Assembly: GCF_002727065.1 (NCBI RefSeq)
Contig: NZ_PDVP01000013.1
Span: 62,001 to 126,000 of the forward strand
Length of the DNA stretch: 64,000 nt
Source: Zhengella mangrovi
GTDB lineage: Bacteria > Pseudomonadota > Alphaproteobacteria > Rhizobiales > Rhizobiaceae
Direction: 5' to 3'
A program made the position numbers and the translations under genes. The notes under the pieces were generated by a model. That model saw nothing but the letters and a program-made list of their open reading frames with translations, did no database searches and was not told the DNA's origin. This document shows positions 24,310 to 33,577 of this stretch, in pieces. The stretch's first letter is position 1, and every line of letters begins with the position of its first letter.

Positions 24310-25230
24310 ATGTCCAGCATTATCACGAACTCTGCCGCAATGACCGCTCTGAAGTCGTTGCAGATGACCAACCACGCCATGGAAACGACGCAGAACCGGA
24401 TCTCGACCGGCTACCGCGTTGCCGAAGCGTCGGACAACGCCGCCTACTGGTCGATCGCGACCACGATGCGGTCCGACAACAAGGCGCTTTCCACGGTCCA
24501 GGACGCGCTCGGCCTCGGCTCCGCCAAGGTTGACACGGCCTACACCGGCATGAACTCGGCGATCGACGTGGTCGACGAGATCAAGTCCAAGCTGGTCGCC
24601 TCCCGCGAGCCGGGCGTCGACAAGTCGAAGATCCAGTCGGAAATCGGCGAACTGCAGAACCAGCTGGTTTCGATCGCCGAATCGGCGTCGTTCTCCGGCG
24701 AGAACTGGCTGAGCGTCGACTCCAGCGCTGCCGGCTACATTGCCACCAAGGAAATCGTCGGTTCGTTCAACCGCGCTTCCGACGGCTCTGTGTCGGTCGG
24801 CCTGATCAACGTCGACACCACGACCACCGAACTGTTCGATGCCAATGACCAGTCCGGTATCCTCGACTCCACCTTCACCACGACGGGTGCGGGCGCTGCC
24901 ACGGTCTCGGTCTCCGACCTCGACATCACGGCAGCCGGCATCGACGACACCGACATCGACGACATGATCTCCAACGTCGATTCGGCCCTCTCGTCGATGA
25001 CCACCGCGGCCGCCAACCTCGGTGCCGCCAAGAGCCGCATCAACATTCAGACGAACTTCGTCTCGAACCTGATGGACTCGATCGACCGTGGTGTCGGCCA
25101 GCTGGTCGACGCCGACATGACCGAGGAATCGACCCGCCTTCAGGCGCTCCAGACGCAGCAGCAGCTGGGCATCCAGGCCCTGTCGATGGCGAACTCCAGC
25201 TCGTCCTCCATCCTGTCGCTGTTCCGCTGA
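24310..25230 (+). CDS. Flagellin
   Basis: 306 residues from ATG 24310, with GGAGGGAC upstream; a TTG at 24295 is not needed. Conserved N-terminal D0/D1 helices start SSIITNSAAMTALKSLQMTNHAMETTQNRISTGYRVAEASDNAAYWSIA and the C-terminal helices end ESTRLQALQTQQQLGIQALSMANSSSSSILSLFR. The central domain is short with repeated Thr/Ser. It differs from the 22515 flagellin mainly in the ends and some central residues. A clear terminator follows. No FtcR-type site was found before it, so the two flagellins may answer to other control. Confidence 0.97.
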   Translation: MSSIITNSAAMTALKSLQMTNHAMETTQNRISTGYRVAEASDNAAYWSIATTMRSDNKALSTVQDALGLGSAKVDTAYTGMNSAIDVVDEIKSKLVASREPGVDKSKIQSEIGELQNQLVSIAESASFSGENWLSVDSSAAGYIATKEIVGSFNRASDGSVSVGLINVDTTTTELFDANDQSGILDSTFTTTGAGAATVSVSDLDITAAGIDDTDIDDMISNVDSALSSMTTAAANLGAAKSRINIQTNFVSNLMDSIDRGVGQLVDADMTEESTRLQALQTQQQLGIQALSMANSSSSSILSLFR

Positions 25231-25255
25231 TCGCGGTCACGCACTGACCTCCGGG

Positions 25256-25282
25256 AAAGGCCGCCTCCGGGCGGCCTTTTTC
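25256..25282 (+). terminator. Rho-independent terminator after flagellin
   Basis: AAAGGCCGCC, loop TCCG, GGCGGCCTTT, followed by more T. A 10-bp stem; the strongest terminator in the window. It insulates fliF, whose candidate promoter begins 32 bases later. Confidence 0.9.
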
Positions 25283-25313
25283 ATGCCGGGCGCACCGCTT
25301 TTGCGTCCGCGCC

Positions 25314-25342
25314 AATTCCGCGCAAGTTTCGCCCGCTAGGTT
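25314..25342 (+). promoter_or_regulatory. Candidate FtcR-dependent promoter of fliF
   Basis: Core CGCGCAAG (25319-25326), ten bases, TAGGTT (25337-25342). Repeat halves AATTCCG (25314) and AGTTTCG (25325). TA is 31 bases before the fliF GTG. Brucella FtcR is reported to act at the fliF promoter, which supports the assignment. Confidence 0.65.
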
Positions 25343-25367
25343 GACCGTCGAATAGGCGGAGCGGAAT

Positions 25368-27053
25368 GTGGCGGATCAACTCCAGACATTGATCGGCAAT
25401 CTGAAGGGATTGGGACCGGCAAGGCTTGCGGCCTTGGCCGCGGTGCTGGTCACCGTCGTCGCGCTCGTCGCCGGCGGATCCTGGTTCATGAGCCGCCCGA
25501 CCTTCGAGACGCTCTACGTCGGGCTCGACCGGGATGACGTCAACCGGATGGGCATCGTCCTGTCGGAAGCCGGCATTTCATACGATATCGATTCCAAGGG
25601 CGGCACCTTCCTCGTCGAGGCCGGCGAAACCAGCCGCGCGCGCATGATCCTCGCGGAAAAGGGCCTGCCGGGCAGCGCGGGCGCCGGCTACGAGCTCTTC
25701 GACAACCTCGGCACCCTGGGCCTGACCTCCTTCATGCAGGAAGTCACGCGCGTACGCGCGCTCGAGGGTGAAATTGCCCGCACCATCCAGTCCGTCAGCG
25801 GCATCAAGGCCGCGCGCGTCCATCTCGTCATTCCGGACCAGGGCGGATTTCGCGACCGTGACCGCAAGCCGACCGCGTCGGTTCTCATCCGCACCAACGG
25901 CTCTGACGTCAGTTCCAAGGCGATGGGCATCCGCCATCTCGTCGCCGCGGCCGTGCCAGGCCTGTCCCGCTCGGACGTGACGGTCCTGGATGCGTCCGGC
26001 AAGCTGCTGGCCGCCGGCGAGGACACCTTCGGCGACGCCATCAGCGTCTCGCTGGACCTGGAGAAGAACGTCGAGAACGAACTCGCGCAGAAGATCTCCG
26101 ACGCGCTGCGGCCGCATATCGGCAACCAGAATTTCCGCGTGTCGGTCAATGCCGAGCTGGATACCGACCGCAAGCGGGTCGAGGAGACGATCTACGATCC
26201 GGATTCGCGCGTCGAACGCTCTGTCCAGGTGGTCAAGACGCAGGACAGTTCGTCCCAGGCGGAGTCGGTCCAGAACACCACCGTCGAGCAGAACATTCCC
26301 ACCGACCAGAACAACGGTGCCAACAACTCCGCCCAGAAGACCCAGGAAAACAGCGAGCGCCGCGAGGAAACCACCAACTACGAGATCAACACCAAGCGCG
26401 TCGCTGTCACCAGCAACGGGTTCGAGATCAAGCGCCTGTCGGTCGCTGTCGTCGTCAACCGGGACATGCTGGCCAAGACGCTGCCGGCCGGCACCGACAT
26501 CGATGCGCGCCTGGCCAAGCTCCGCGACATGGTTTCCGTCGCCGCCGGCCTGAAGGACGACCGCGGCGACAAGCTCAACGTCACGGCCATCGAGTTCCTG
26601 CCGGAAGACCAGGAGATGGCGCCGGTGGACGCCGGCATGGGCAGCGAGATGCAGAGCTACGTCAACACGGCGATCAAGGCCGGCGCCTTCCTCGCCGTCG
26701 CGGCCCTCGTGGTCTTCTTCGGCCTGCGCCCGCTCACGCGCGCCGCCTTCTCCAATCCCGATGCCGCCGCCGAGGGGGCCGATGCCTTCAACGCGGATTT
26801 CTCCTCCGAACTGGAAGCCACCACCTTCGGGGAAGGCGGCCTTGGCGGCGACTTCGCGCCCGGAATGGGGCAGGGCCTTGGCCAGGGGATTGGAGGCCTG
26901 CCGGACCTTCAGGCGGCCAACGAGGACGGCGATTATCTCCAGGTCCTGCGAAACCAGGGCATGACGCCGAAGGAACGGCTCGAGATCATGGTCGACTACG
27001 ACGAGGAACGCACCATCCAGGTCCTGCGGCGCTGGCTCAATGAGGCGGCATGA
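25368..27053 (+). CDS. fliF: Flagellar MS-ring protein FliF
   Basis: 561 residues from GTG 25368 (GGCGGAGCGG upstream). Two membrane helices, about 18-40 and 436-456, flank a large periplasmic part with the ring-building motifs, e.g. TFETLYVGLDRDDVNRMGIVLSEAGISYDI and GPGSAGAGYE-type LPGSAGAGYELFD. The C-terminal cytoplasmic tail (LQVLRNQGMTPKERLEIMVDYDEERTIQVLRRWLNE) is the FliG-binding helix pair. It is first in the operon with the next four genes and overlaps its successor by ATGA. Confidence 0.97.
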   Translation: MADQLQTLIGNLKGLGPARLAALAAVLVTVVALVAGGSWFMSRPTFETLYVGLDRDDVNRMGIVLSEAGISYDIDSKGGTFLVEAGETSRARMILAEKGLPGSAGAGYELFDNLGTLGLTSFMQEVTRVRALEGEIARTIQSVSGIKAARVHLVIPDQGGFRDRDRKPTASVLIRTNGSDVSSKAMGIRHLVAAAVPGLSRSDVTVLDASGKLLAAGEDTFGDAISVSLDLEKNVENELAQKISDALRPHIGNQNFRVSVNAELDTDRKRVEETIYDPDSRVERSVQVVKTQDSSSQAESVQNTTVEQNIPTDQNNGANNSAQKTQENSERREETTNYEINTKRVAVTSNGFEIKRLSVAVVVNRDMLAKTLPAGTDIDARLAKLRDMVSVAAGLKDDRGDKLNVTAIEFLPEDQEMAPVDAGMGSEMQSYVNTAIKAGAFLAVAALVVFFGLRPLTRAAFSNPDAAAEGADAFNADFSSELEATTFGEGGLGGDFAPGMGQGLGQGIGGLPDLQAANEDGDYLQVLRNQGMTPKERLEIMVDYDEERTIQVLRRWLNEAA

Positions 27054-27958
27054 TGAACCACCCCGCCGCCACACCCGGACAGGAGGCGTTCGAGGCCTTC
27101 GGCGAGGATCAGGCCGCGCCTGAGCCCTTCGTCGCCTTTGCCACCGATGAGGTGGCTGAATGGGAACCGCTGGTCCTGTCGGAAGAGCCGGAAACTGCCG
27201 CCGCGCCGCTGCCCGCTACGGCCGATTTCGAATTCCCGGCTGCCGAACCCGAATTGCCGTCCGGCGGGCTTGAGCCGCTGGAGGACACGCAGGCCTGGGA
27301 AAAGGCCCTGTCGGAGCCTTCCGACTTCGCCTTGCCGCCCCTGGATGCCGAAGCCGCCAACGGTGCTTTCGAGCCCTTCCCGGATCTCGCCACGGAAGAG
27401 GCCGATGACGGCATGGATCCGGAAGAGGCGGCCCCCGAGGGCGACGAGACCGCCGGAGAGCAGCCTGCCGGGACGGGCGATCCGCTGGCACTGTCGGGGG
27501 AACTGGACGAAAGCGGCGATTCCGACGACTACGGCTTCATGGGAGCCGTCGGGGGGATCGCCGATGCCGACGCCCGGATCAAGGCGCAATCGGCCGATCT
27601 TGCCGGCCAGCTTGCCACGGGCCTCGACCGGCTTGCCGTCGAACTTTCCGAAACCCTGTCGGCGACCATCGGCCGGATTCTCGAACCGATCGTCGCCACC
27701 GCCGTGCGGGACCGGACCGTGTCCATGTTCATGGCAGCAGTGCGTGAAGCCGTGGCCGCGCGGCCCGGCGGTCCGTTCCGGCTGGAGGTCCCGCGCGACC
27801 TCCTGTCCTCGCTGCGCGGCGAACTGGAGAAACAGGCGTGCGCCGTCGACCTGCGCGAAGGGCCGCCCGGCGGCCTGACCCTGCATCTCGACCGCGAGGT
27901 GCTGGCCACCCGCTTCGAGGCCCTGTCGGCCGCCGCCGGGGACGCTGACGATGCTTGA
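27050..27958 (+). CDS. Unrecognised acidic flagellar protein, possible FliH counterpart
   Basis: 302 residues. The first 180 are acidic and Pro/Ala-rich with no fold. From about residue 180 there is a helical segment (ARIKAQSADLAGQLATGLDRLAVELSETLSATIGRILEPIVATAVRDRTVSMFMAAVREAV) and a compact end with FRLEVPRDLLSSLRGELEKQACAVDLREGPPGGLTLHLDREVLATRFEALSAA. A long helix before a small alpha/beta end is the layout of FliH, the FliI regulator, and in many bacteria fliH follows the fliF/fliG genes. No other FliH is visible in the window. The call is structural inference. It overlaps fliF and motB. Confidence 0.55.
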   Translation: MMNHPAATPGQEAFEAFGEDQAAPEPFVAFATDEVAEWEPLVLSEEPETAAAPLPATADFEFPAAEPELPSGGLEPLEDTQAWEKALSEPSDFALPPLDAEAANGAFEPFPDLATEEADDGMDPEEAAPEGDETAGEQPAGTGDPLALSGELDESGDSDDYGFMGAVGGIADADARIKAQSADLAGQLATGLDRLAVELSETLSATIGRILEPIVATAVRDRTVSMFMAAVREAVAARPGGPFRLEVPRDLLSSLRGELEKQACAVDLREGPPGGLTLHLDREVLATRFEALSAAAGDADDA

Positions 27959-29099
27959 CGGAGGCAACGCCCAGGAAATCATCATCGTCAAGCGGGGCGG
28001 TGAAGGCGAGGAAGGCCATCACGGCGGCGCCTGGAAGATCGCGTTCGCCGACTTCATGACCGCCATGATGGCGCTCTTTCTCGTTCTCTGGCTCATCAAT
28101 GCCGCCAACGAGGAAACCAAGCGTTCCGTCGCCAGCTACTTCAACCCGATCAAGCTGGTCGAGCGCAACCGCAGCGAAAAGGGTCTGCAGGAAAACGAGG
28201 GCGGACCTGCTACGGGCGAACAGACGGCCCAGTCCGGCCAGGCCAACCAGCCGACCGAGGCTGCTGACACGCCGCCCGATCCGCTCAGCGAACAGGCATT
28301 CTTCGCCAATCCCGCCAAGAGCCTGGAAGCCATCGCAGGCCCGCCCGACATGAACAGCTTCCCCACGGTTCCGGTGGCCGACCCCATGTCCAACGCCAGC
28401 GGCGAGACCACGGATGGCTTCATCGATCCGCTTGCCGCCGACTACTGGGCCCCGTCCGAGGTGGCCAGCAAGCAGGACGGCAAGAAGGACTCGCCCGATA
28501 GCGGCGGCATGACCGACCAGGCCTTCCAGGCGGCGAGCGAGACGGAAAGCAAGGACAAGAGCGAGCCGGCCGGCAAGAAGACCGACCAGCCACCGGGCGA
28601 GGCCGCGACGGACATAACCGGCCAGCATGCGGAGAAGGTCGAGGCGGTGTCCAAGGACATCAGCCAGGCGCTGGAAAAAGCGCTCGGCCCCGCCGCCGGC
28701 CAGATCTACCAGCTCGAGGTCAAGCCGCAGGACAATGGCGTCATGATCTCCCTGACCGACCAGCTCGGGTTCCCCATGTTCGAGATCGGGTCGGCCGTGC
28801 CCAAGCAGCCGCTGGTCAAGGCGATGGACGCCATTTCGAAGGTCCTGGCGGAGGAGACCGGCAAGATCCGCATCTTCGGCCATACCGACGGCCGCCCGAT
28901 CCGCGCCGCCAACGACGATAACTGGCGCCTGTCGCTGGACCGCGCCCGCGCCGCCTTCTTCATGCTCAAGCGCGGCGGAATGGAGGAGGCCCGGATTTCG
29001 CAGATCACCGGCTTTGCCGACCGCAAGCTTCGCGTACCGGAGGATCCCTACGACGATTCCAACCGCCGCATCGAACTGCTGCTCGAGGTCGCGCAATGA
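27951..29099 (+). CDS. motB: Flagellar stator protein MotB
   Basis: 382 residues. One membrane helix at about 31-51 carries the proton-binding D34 in AFADFMTAMMALFLVLW. A long low-complexity linker of about 180 residues follows, longer than in enteric MotB and typical of rhizobia. The end is an OmpA-like peptidoglycan-binding domain with FGHTDGRPI and NWRLSLDRARAAFFMLKRGG. With MotA it forms the ion channel that turns the motor. It overlaps the gene before it by eight bases and motC by ATGA. Confidence 0.96.
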   Translation: MLDGGNAQEIIIVKRGGEGEEGHHGGAWKIAFADFMTAMMALFLVLWLINAANEETKRSVASYFNPIKLVERNRSEKGLQENEGGPATGEQTAQSGQANQPTEAADTPPDPLSEQAFFANPAKSLEAIAGPPDMNSFPTVPVADPMSNASGETTDGFIDPLAADYWAPSEVASKQDGKKDSPDSGGMTDQAFQAASETESKDKSEPAGKKTDQPPGEAATDITGQHAEKVEAVSKDISQALEKALGPAAGQIYQLEVKPQDNGVMISLTDQLGFPMFEIGSAVPKQPLVKAMDAISKVLAEETGKIRIFGHTDGRPIRAANDDNWRLSLDRARAAFFMLKRGGMEEARISQITGFADRKLRVPEDPYDDSNRRIELLLEVAQ

Positions 29100-30460
29100 G
29101 CACGGGGCATCGCGTTGCGCTGGCCGTGATGCTGACGCTCCTTGCCGGGGCGCCGGCCTTGGCGGCCGATCACGGTGGCAGCGAACATGGCGGAGAGGCC
29201 GCCGCGCCTGGGAAGGTGCCGGAAGCGCCGCCCCTGCCGGCGCCGCGCGCTTCGGCCCTTCCGGGGGCCAGTGCCATGCTGTCCGGGCTCTACCAGGTCC
29301 AGGACAGCATCGTGAAAGGCGACCGCGATGCGCTGAAGCTGCAGGGCGACATCCTCAAGATGATGCGCGAACAGCTGCGCGCCATGCGCGGCAAGCCGGT
29401 GCTCCCCGACACCGATATCAGTCCCGTCATCGTCTTCGCGCTGGCCGGAGGCGATCCCGTGGCAGCCGTCCAGGTGCTGGCGTTCGTTCCCGACGACCAC
29501 CCCGAGGTCGACCTCGCCAAGGCGATTGTCTCCTACCTGCGCCGCGATACCAAGACGGCCGCGTCGCGCCTGAAGGACATCGACGTCCGCGACCTGCCGC
29601 TTCCCCTCGGTGCCTATGTCGCCATGGCGAAGGCCAATGCATCGATCGGCAGCAACAAGGAAGTGGCGGCCGAGAACTTCAACCTCGTCCGCCTGCTCGC
29701 ACCGGGAACCCTGCTCGAGGAAGTCGCGTTGCGGCGCCTCGTCTGGTTGTCCGCGACCACCGGCGACGCGGAAGGCTTTTACGATCGCGCGGCCAGCTAT
29801 GCCCATCGCTTCGGCACCTCACCCTATTTCAGCCAGTTCCTGAAATTCTTCATGCAGGGTGTCGTCAAGCTGCCCACGGCGCCTGGCATCGACAGTGTCA
29901 TGGACCTTCTGCCTGCCGCCTCCCGGGTGCCGGTCAAGATGCGCCTGTCGCGGGAAGCGCTGGTCGCGGGCCGCACGGAACTGGCGGAAAAGCTCTCCAG
30001 GAGCCTGCTCGCCGACCTGTCAGACCGCGCCGACAAGCGGGTCCAGCGTGCCCATCTCTATTCTGCCTTGACGCAGGTCGCGAAGGGCGAACTGGTCCGC
30101 GCCTGGAGCACGCTGAAGCATGTCCGCCGTGATGACCTGCCCGACAATGACAAGGGCCTTCTCGATGCCGCCGTCGCGGCCGTCAACCAGGCGACCGACG
30201 GGGATCCGGAATCCGCCGCGCTGGTGACTTCCGCGCTCGGCGGGGAGGACGCCGGCGCCCATGATGGCGCCGATGCCCCGCAGGATGGAACGGAAGGCGG
30301 GCAGGCCGCGAAGACCGGCGACGCGGAGCCGGGCAGCGATCCCAAGGCCGCCGAAGCCGAGGCCCTTGCCGACCTGAAGCCGCTGATGGACCAGGCCGGT
30401 GAACAGATGAATGCCGTGGACGACCTTCTGAAATCATTGCCACGACGAGGTGCGCCATGA
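29096..30460 (+). CDS. motC: Periplasmic motility protein MotC
   Basis: 454 residues with a signal peptide (1-23, cut near ALAAD). The mature protein is helical with TPR-like spacing and ends in an acidic tail. In Sinorhizobium MotC is periplasmic, stabilises MotB and is needed for rotation; MotE is its chaperone, and motE is present at 44832. Order motB-motC-fliK matches rhizobia. It overlaps both neighbours by ATGA. Confidence 0.93.
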   Translation: MSTGHRVALAVMLTLLAGAPALAADHGGSEHGGEAAAPGKVPEAPPLPAPRASALPGASAMLSGLYQVQDSIVKGDRDALKLQGDILKMMREQLRAMRGKPVLPDTDISPVIVFALAGGDPVAAVQVLAFVPDDHPEVDLAKAIVSYLRRDTKTAASRLKDIDVRDLPLPLGAYVAMAKANASIGSNKEVAAENFNLVRLLAPGTLLEEVALRRLVWLSATTGDAEGFYDRAASYAHRFGTSPYFSQFLKFFMQGVVKLPTAPGIDSVMDLLPAASRVPVKMRLSREALVAGRTELAEKLSRSLLADLSDRADKRVQRAHLYSALTQVAKGELVRAWSTLKHVRRDDLPDNDKGLLDAAVAAVNQATDGDPESAALVTSALGGEDAGAHDGADAPQDGTEGGQAAKTGDAEPGSDPKAAEAEALADLKPLMDQAGEQMNAVDDLLKSLPRRGAP

Positions 30461-31914
30461 ATGGAATCCAGAGCCGCTTCATCTCTCCGCCCGCCCAGGA
30501 TGGGCCGGGCGACAGGACGTCCGCGCAGAACCGCGGTGGCGGGTTGAAGGATCCGGGCCGCGACGCCTTCTCCGCCCTTGTCGCCGCGCCGGCGCGGCCC
30601 CACCAGCCGAAGGAAGCCGTTGCGCCCGGCGCCGGCGGGCGCTTCTCCGGGGTTCTTTCGGGAACGACGCCCGGGCTGAACGGTGCACAGACCGCGTCCG
30701 ACATCGCCGATCCTCCGCCAGCCGAGGAGGAGGAGATACCGCTTACAGACGACCTGGTGCAGGAAACGCCGGACGAGCCGGGACCGGAAACGCTGGTCGA
30801 CGATGTTCTGCCGCTGCTGTCGCTGACGGCCCGTTTCCGCCATGGTCACCCGGCGCCGCGAACCGGCAACCGCACCGAGGCGCTGGTCCCCAATTCCATC
30901 CGCCACGGCTGGGTGGACATGCGTTTCGGGCTGGGTATCACGCCTGGCGGACCGGCGCCGGTTGGAGACGGCGATGTCCCGCCGGCCAAGCGGATCGACC
31001 CGCCGCCCTACGCGATTCCTCTCGCGCCTGCGGGACAGGCCGACATGACCGCCCGCGCCGGGATCGTGGAACTCCCGGTCAATCCGCAGGCCAGGACCGT
31101 CAGGGACGCAGGCGACCGCCAGCCGCGGATTGCGTCGGGAACCGAAGCGATGGTCGCGGACGGTCCTGCCGGTGACGGCGCGGACATGCGAGACGGGTTG
31201 GGCATAGCGCCCGGGCAGCCGGTGCCAACCGGCGATGGCGATGTCTCCGACGACCAGCCGGGTGACAAGTCGCCCTTCGGTGATCCGGTCCCGCCGGCAA
31301 AACAGGTCACCTCGCAGGCCCAGCCTGTCAACGCGGCCTTCTCGGGCCAGGTCCAGTCATCGCCGCTCGATACGCGTTCGCTTGCCTCGGCCATCGCCGA
31401 CATCGTGGACGGAGCCGACCAGGCCGGTGACCGGCAGTCCCGTCTTCCGGACGACGCCAGGGTGACCCAGTCCACGCCCCAGACGATGCGGATCCAGCTG
31501 AAACCCGAGCACCTCGGTCATGTCGGCCTGACGCTGCGCACGACGGGCGAAGGCCTGGTCGTGGAGATGAGGGCGGAAACGGCGGAAGGTCAGCGCTTGC
31601 TGGAAATGGATGCCGACAGCGTCACCGACTGGCTGCGCCACCAGGGCTGCACCATCGCCGAGCTTCGCGTCACCGGTGCGCACAACGCCCAGGGCGCGCC
31701 AGCCGCAACCATGCACCAGAACGGGGCGGACCGCGCCTCGTCGCAGGGCTTCGATCCGGGCGGCCAGGCGCACGCCGGTGATGGTGGCAACGGTCACTCC
31801 GGCGGTGCCTCCGGTGGTGGTCAGAACGCCAGGGACTCCCTGCCGGGCGGCCGGGCTGGAACGGGTGGCGATGCGGCAGAAGGCGCCGGTGGCGCTGGCG
31901 CGATTTACGTGTAG
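30457..31914 (+). CDS. fliK: Hook-length control protein FliK (MotD)
   Basis: 485 residues, poor in order for the first 330 and ending with a compact conserved region around MRIQLKPEHLGHVGLTLRTTGEGLVVEMRAETAEGQRLLEMDADSVTDWLRHQGCTI, the FliK C-terminal domain that switches export specificity. The disordered part contains a diverged internal repeat: DMRFGLGITPGGPAPVGDGDV at about residues 156-176 and DMRDGLGIAPGQPVPTGDGDV at about 247-267, both followed by PPAK further on. It overlaps motC by ATGA and shares its last ten bases with the convergent cyclase gene. Confidence 0.93.
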   Translation: MNGIQSRFISPPAQDGPGDRTSAQNRGGGLKDPGRDAFSALVAAPARPHQPKEAVAPGAGGRFSGVLSGTTPGLNGAQTASDIADPPPAEEEEIPLTDDLVQETPDEPGPETLVDDVLPLLSLTARFRHGHPAPRTGNRTEALVPNSIRHGWVDMRFGLGITPGGPAPVGDGDVPPAKRIDPPPYAIPLAPAGQADMTARAGIVELPVNPQARTVRDAGDRQPRIASGTEAMVADGPAGDGADMRDGLGIAPGQPVPTGDGDVSDDQPGDKSPFGDPVPPAKQVTSQAQPVNAAFSGQVQSSPLDTRSLASAIADIVDGADQAGDRQSRLPDDARVTQSTPQTMRIQLKPEHLGHVGLTLRTTGEGLVVEMRAETAEGQRLLEMDADSVTDWLRHQGCTIAELRVTGAHNAQGAPAATMHQNGADRASSQGFDPGGQAHAGDGGNGHSGGASGGGQNARDSLPGGRAGTGGDAAEGAGGAGAIYV

Positions 31915-32936
31915 CCGTTCCAGACGACGGCCTCGGCCGGCATGGCACGGATCGCGGCGGCCGGCATGCCGGCGCCCGCATCGTCCTGCGCCAGCAGCTT
32001 GATCGCCGGACCGTTGGCCCCGAAGCGGACCAGGTAAAGCGATCCCTCTCCCGATTCCTTCGACCGGTAGAGCGCCTTGTCGGCTTCGACCAGCATGTGC
32101 TGCAGATCCGTCTTCCCCGTGTCGCAGTAGCTGATCCCGATGCTGCTGCCGACGAAGACGTGCCGGCCGTCCACCTCGAATTCCTCCTGGAAACGTTCCA
32201 TGATGCCGCGCGCGGCATCCTCGGCATCCGCGGCCGTTCCGATCCTGGGCTGGATGACGGCGAATTCGTCGCCGCCGAGCCGGATGATCGTGTCCTCGCG
32301 GCGGGTTCCGGCCCGCAAGCGGCTGGCAACCTGCTTGAGGATAAGATCGCCGGCAAAATGGCCGTAGGCGTCGTTGATCTGCTTGAAGCCGTTCAGGTCG
32401 AGCAGGGCGACGGCCGTCCCGCAGCCGGGCTTGCAGTCCGAGAGCGCGTCCAGGCACGTCTTTTCCAGCACGCGCCGGTTATAGAGCCCGGTCAGTTCGT
32501 CCGTGCAGGCGATGTGTTCGATCGTCTTCTGCAGCTTGTGCTGGGTGGTGATGTCGTGGTGGGTGCACAGCCAGCCGCCGTCTTCCATTGGCGCCGCGTT
32601 GACCTCGATGACCTTGCCGTTGGTGAGTTCGCAGACGGCCCGCATCGGTTCGCGCCGGCTCAGCATGGCGTGGATCTGCTGCAGGTAGGTCCGGAAATGC
32701 TTTTCGCTGTAGGCGCCCCGGTCGGAACGCATCGAGAGCATGTCGAGCTTGCTCGTGCCGACGAGCGAGGTTTCCTGCGGCACGTCGTAGATCGACAGGT
32801 ACTTCTCGTTGTGCAGGACAAGATTGAGCTTGCGGTCGTAGAGCGCGATGCCCTGAGCGACGCAGGCCATGACGACCTCGAGAACGGAGTTCTGTCGGGC
32901 AAGCTCCGTGAGAAGCTGGCGTTTGAGGCCTTCCAT
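31905..32936 (-). CDS. PAS-GGDEF diguanylate cyclase
   Basis: 343 residues from ATG 32936, which has AGGGG upstream. A PAS domain at about residues 20-140 (ALYDRKLNLVLHNEKYLSIY; APMEDGGWLCTHHDITTQH) precedes a GGDEF domain with intact LGGDEF and an upstream RRED fitting the RxxD inhibitory site. It should make cyclic di-GMP, which represses motility in many bacteria. It sits between fliK and the flhB operon, on the strand of the latter but past a terminator. Its stop lies inside the last codons of fliK, a tail-to-tail overlap of ten bases. The signal it senses is unknown. Confidence 0.93.
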   Translation of the reverse strand: MEGLKRQLLTELARQNSVLEVVMACVAQGIALYDRKLNLVLHNEKYLSIYDVPQETSLVGTSKLDMLSMRSDRGAYSEKHFRTYLQQIHAMLSRREPMRAVCELTNGKVIEVNAAPMEDGGWLCTHHDITTQHKLQKTIEHIACTDELTGLYNRRVLEKTCLDALSDCKPGCGTAVALLDLNGFKQINDAYGHFAGDLILKQVASRLRAGTRREDTIIRLGGDEFAVIQPRIGTAADAEDAARGIMERFQEEFEVDGRHVFVGSSIGISYCDTGKTDLQHMLVEADKALYRSKESGEGSLYLVRFGANGPAIKLLAQDDAGAGMPAAAIRAMPAEAVVWNGYT

Positions 32937-33104
32937 GATATCCCCTGTAGACTGCTTCTTGTTCTTGGTTGCCGGCCCGGAACTCGGGCGGCAGTTTTTT
33001 GACACCGGAAGCATTCCGGCCAGCAGGGGGACTCATTCCCGCGGCGATGATGGCGCGGAACGTTTAATTCGATGTGAATATGAGCGGCATATATCAGGGA
33101 TATT

Positions 33105-33138
33105 GAAAAAATCGCAGCGGGCGCGCCGTTACGCCCGC
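33105..33138 (-). terminator. Rho-independent terminator of the motA-flhB operon
   Basis: On the minus strand GCGGGCG and CGCCCGC form a 7-bp stem with an 8-base loop. TGCGA and then six T follow. It lies just after the last gene of the operon. Confidence 0.75.
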
Positions 33139-33142
33139 CGGC

Positions 33143-33571
33143 TCAGCGGCTCATGGCGGCCGTGCGGCCCTGCCGGCTCATCGCGATGGCGAGGTGTTCG
33201 GTGTTGCGCTCCGGGTCTTCGTGGCCCGTTCCGAAACGGATGTAGTTGAGCCGCACCTTGGCCATGTTCCGTTCCAGGTTGACCTGGATGAAGGCTGTCA
33301 TCAGCGGGTCCTCCAGCTCGATGTCGAGCGTCACCTTCGGCGGGCGGACCCAGGACATCTCCACGCTGCTGCCCTGGCCGAGCTTGACGAAACCGGGCTC
33401 GAAATAGAGCTCGGCGCAGGAATTGACCAGGTCCTCCAGCGAGGCATGCATGCCGATCGTGATGAAGGACACGAAATACTCCGGGTTGATCATCTGCAGC
33501 TCGCCGATGAAATCACGGATGCCCTGGGAGATGATGCGTTCGCGGGTCGATTTCAGATCGTCGGTTTTCAT
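33143..33571 (-). CDS. Conserved unknown protein at the end of the flhB operon
   Basis: 142 residues, no signal peptide or membrane helix. The central part reads GQGSSVEMSWVRPPKVTLDIELEDPLMTAFIQVNLERNMAKVRLNYIRFG, beta-rich with a hydrophobic core. I do not recognise a family. It is six bases after flhB and before the operon terminator, so it is surely cotranscribed with flhB, fliG, fliN, fliM and motA. A cytoplasmic role in motor or export function is likely by position. Confidence 0.7.
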   Translation of the reverse strand: MKTDDLKSTRERIISQGIRDFIGELQMINPEYFVSFITIGMHASLEDLVNSCAELYFEPGFVKLGQGSSVEMSWVRPPKVTLDIELEDPLMTAFIQVNLERNMAKVRLNYIRFGTGHEDPERNTEHLAIAMSRQGRTAAMSR

Positions 33572-33577
33572 CCCGGA

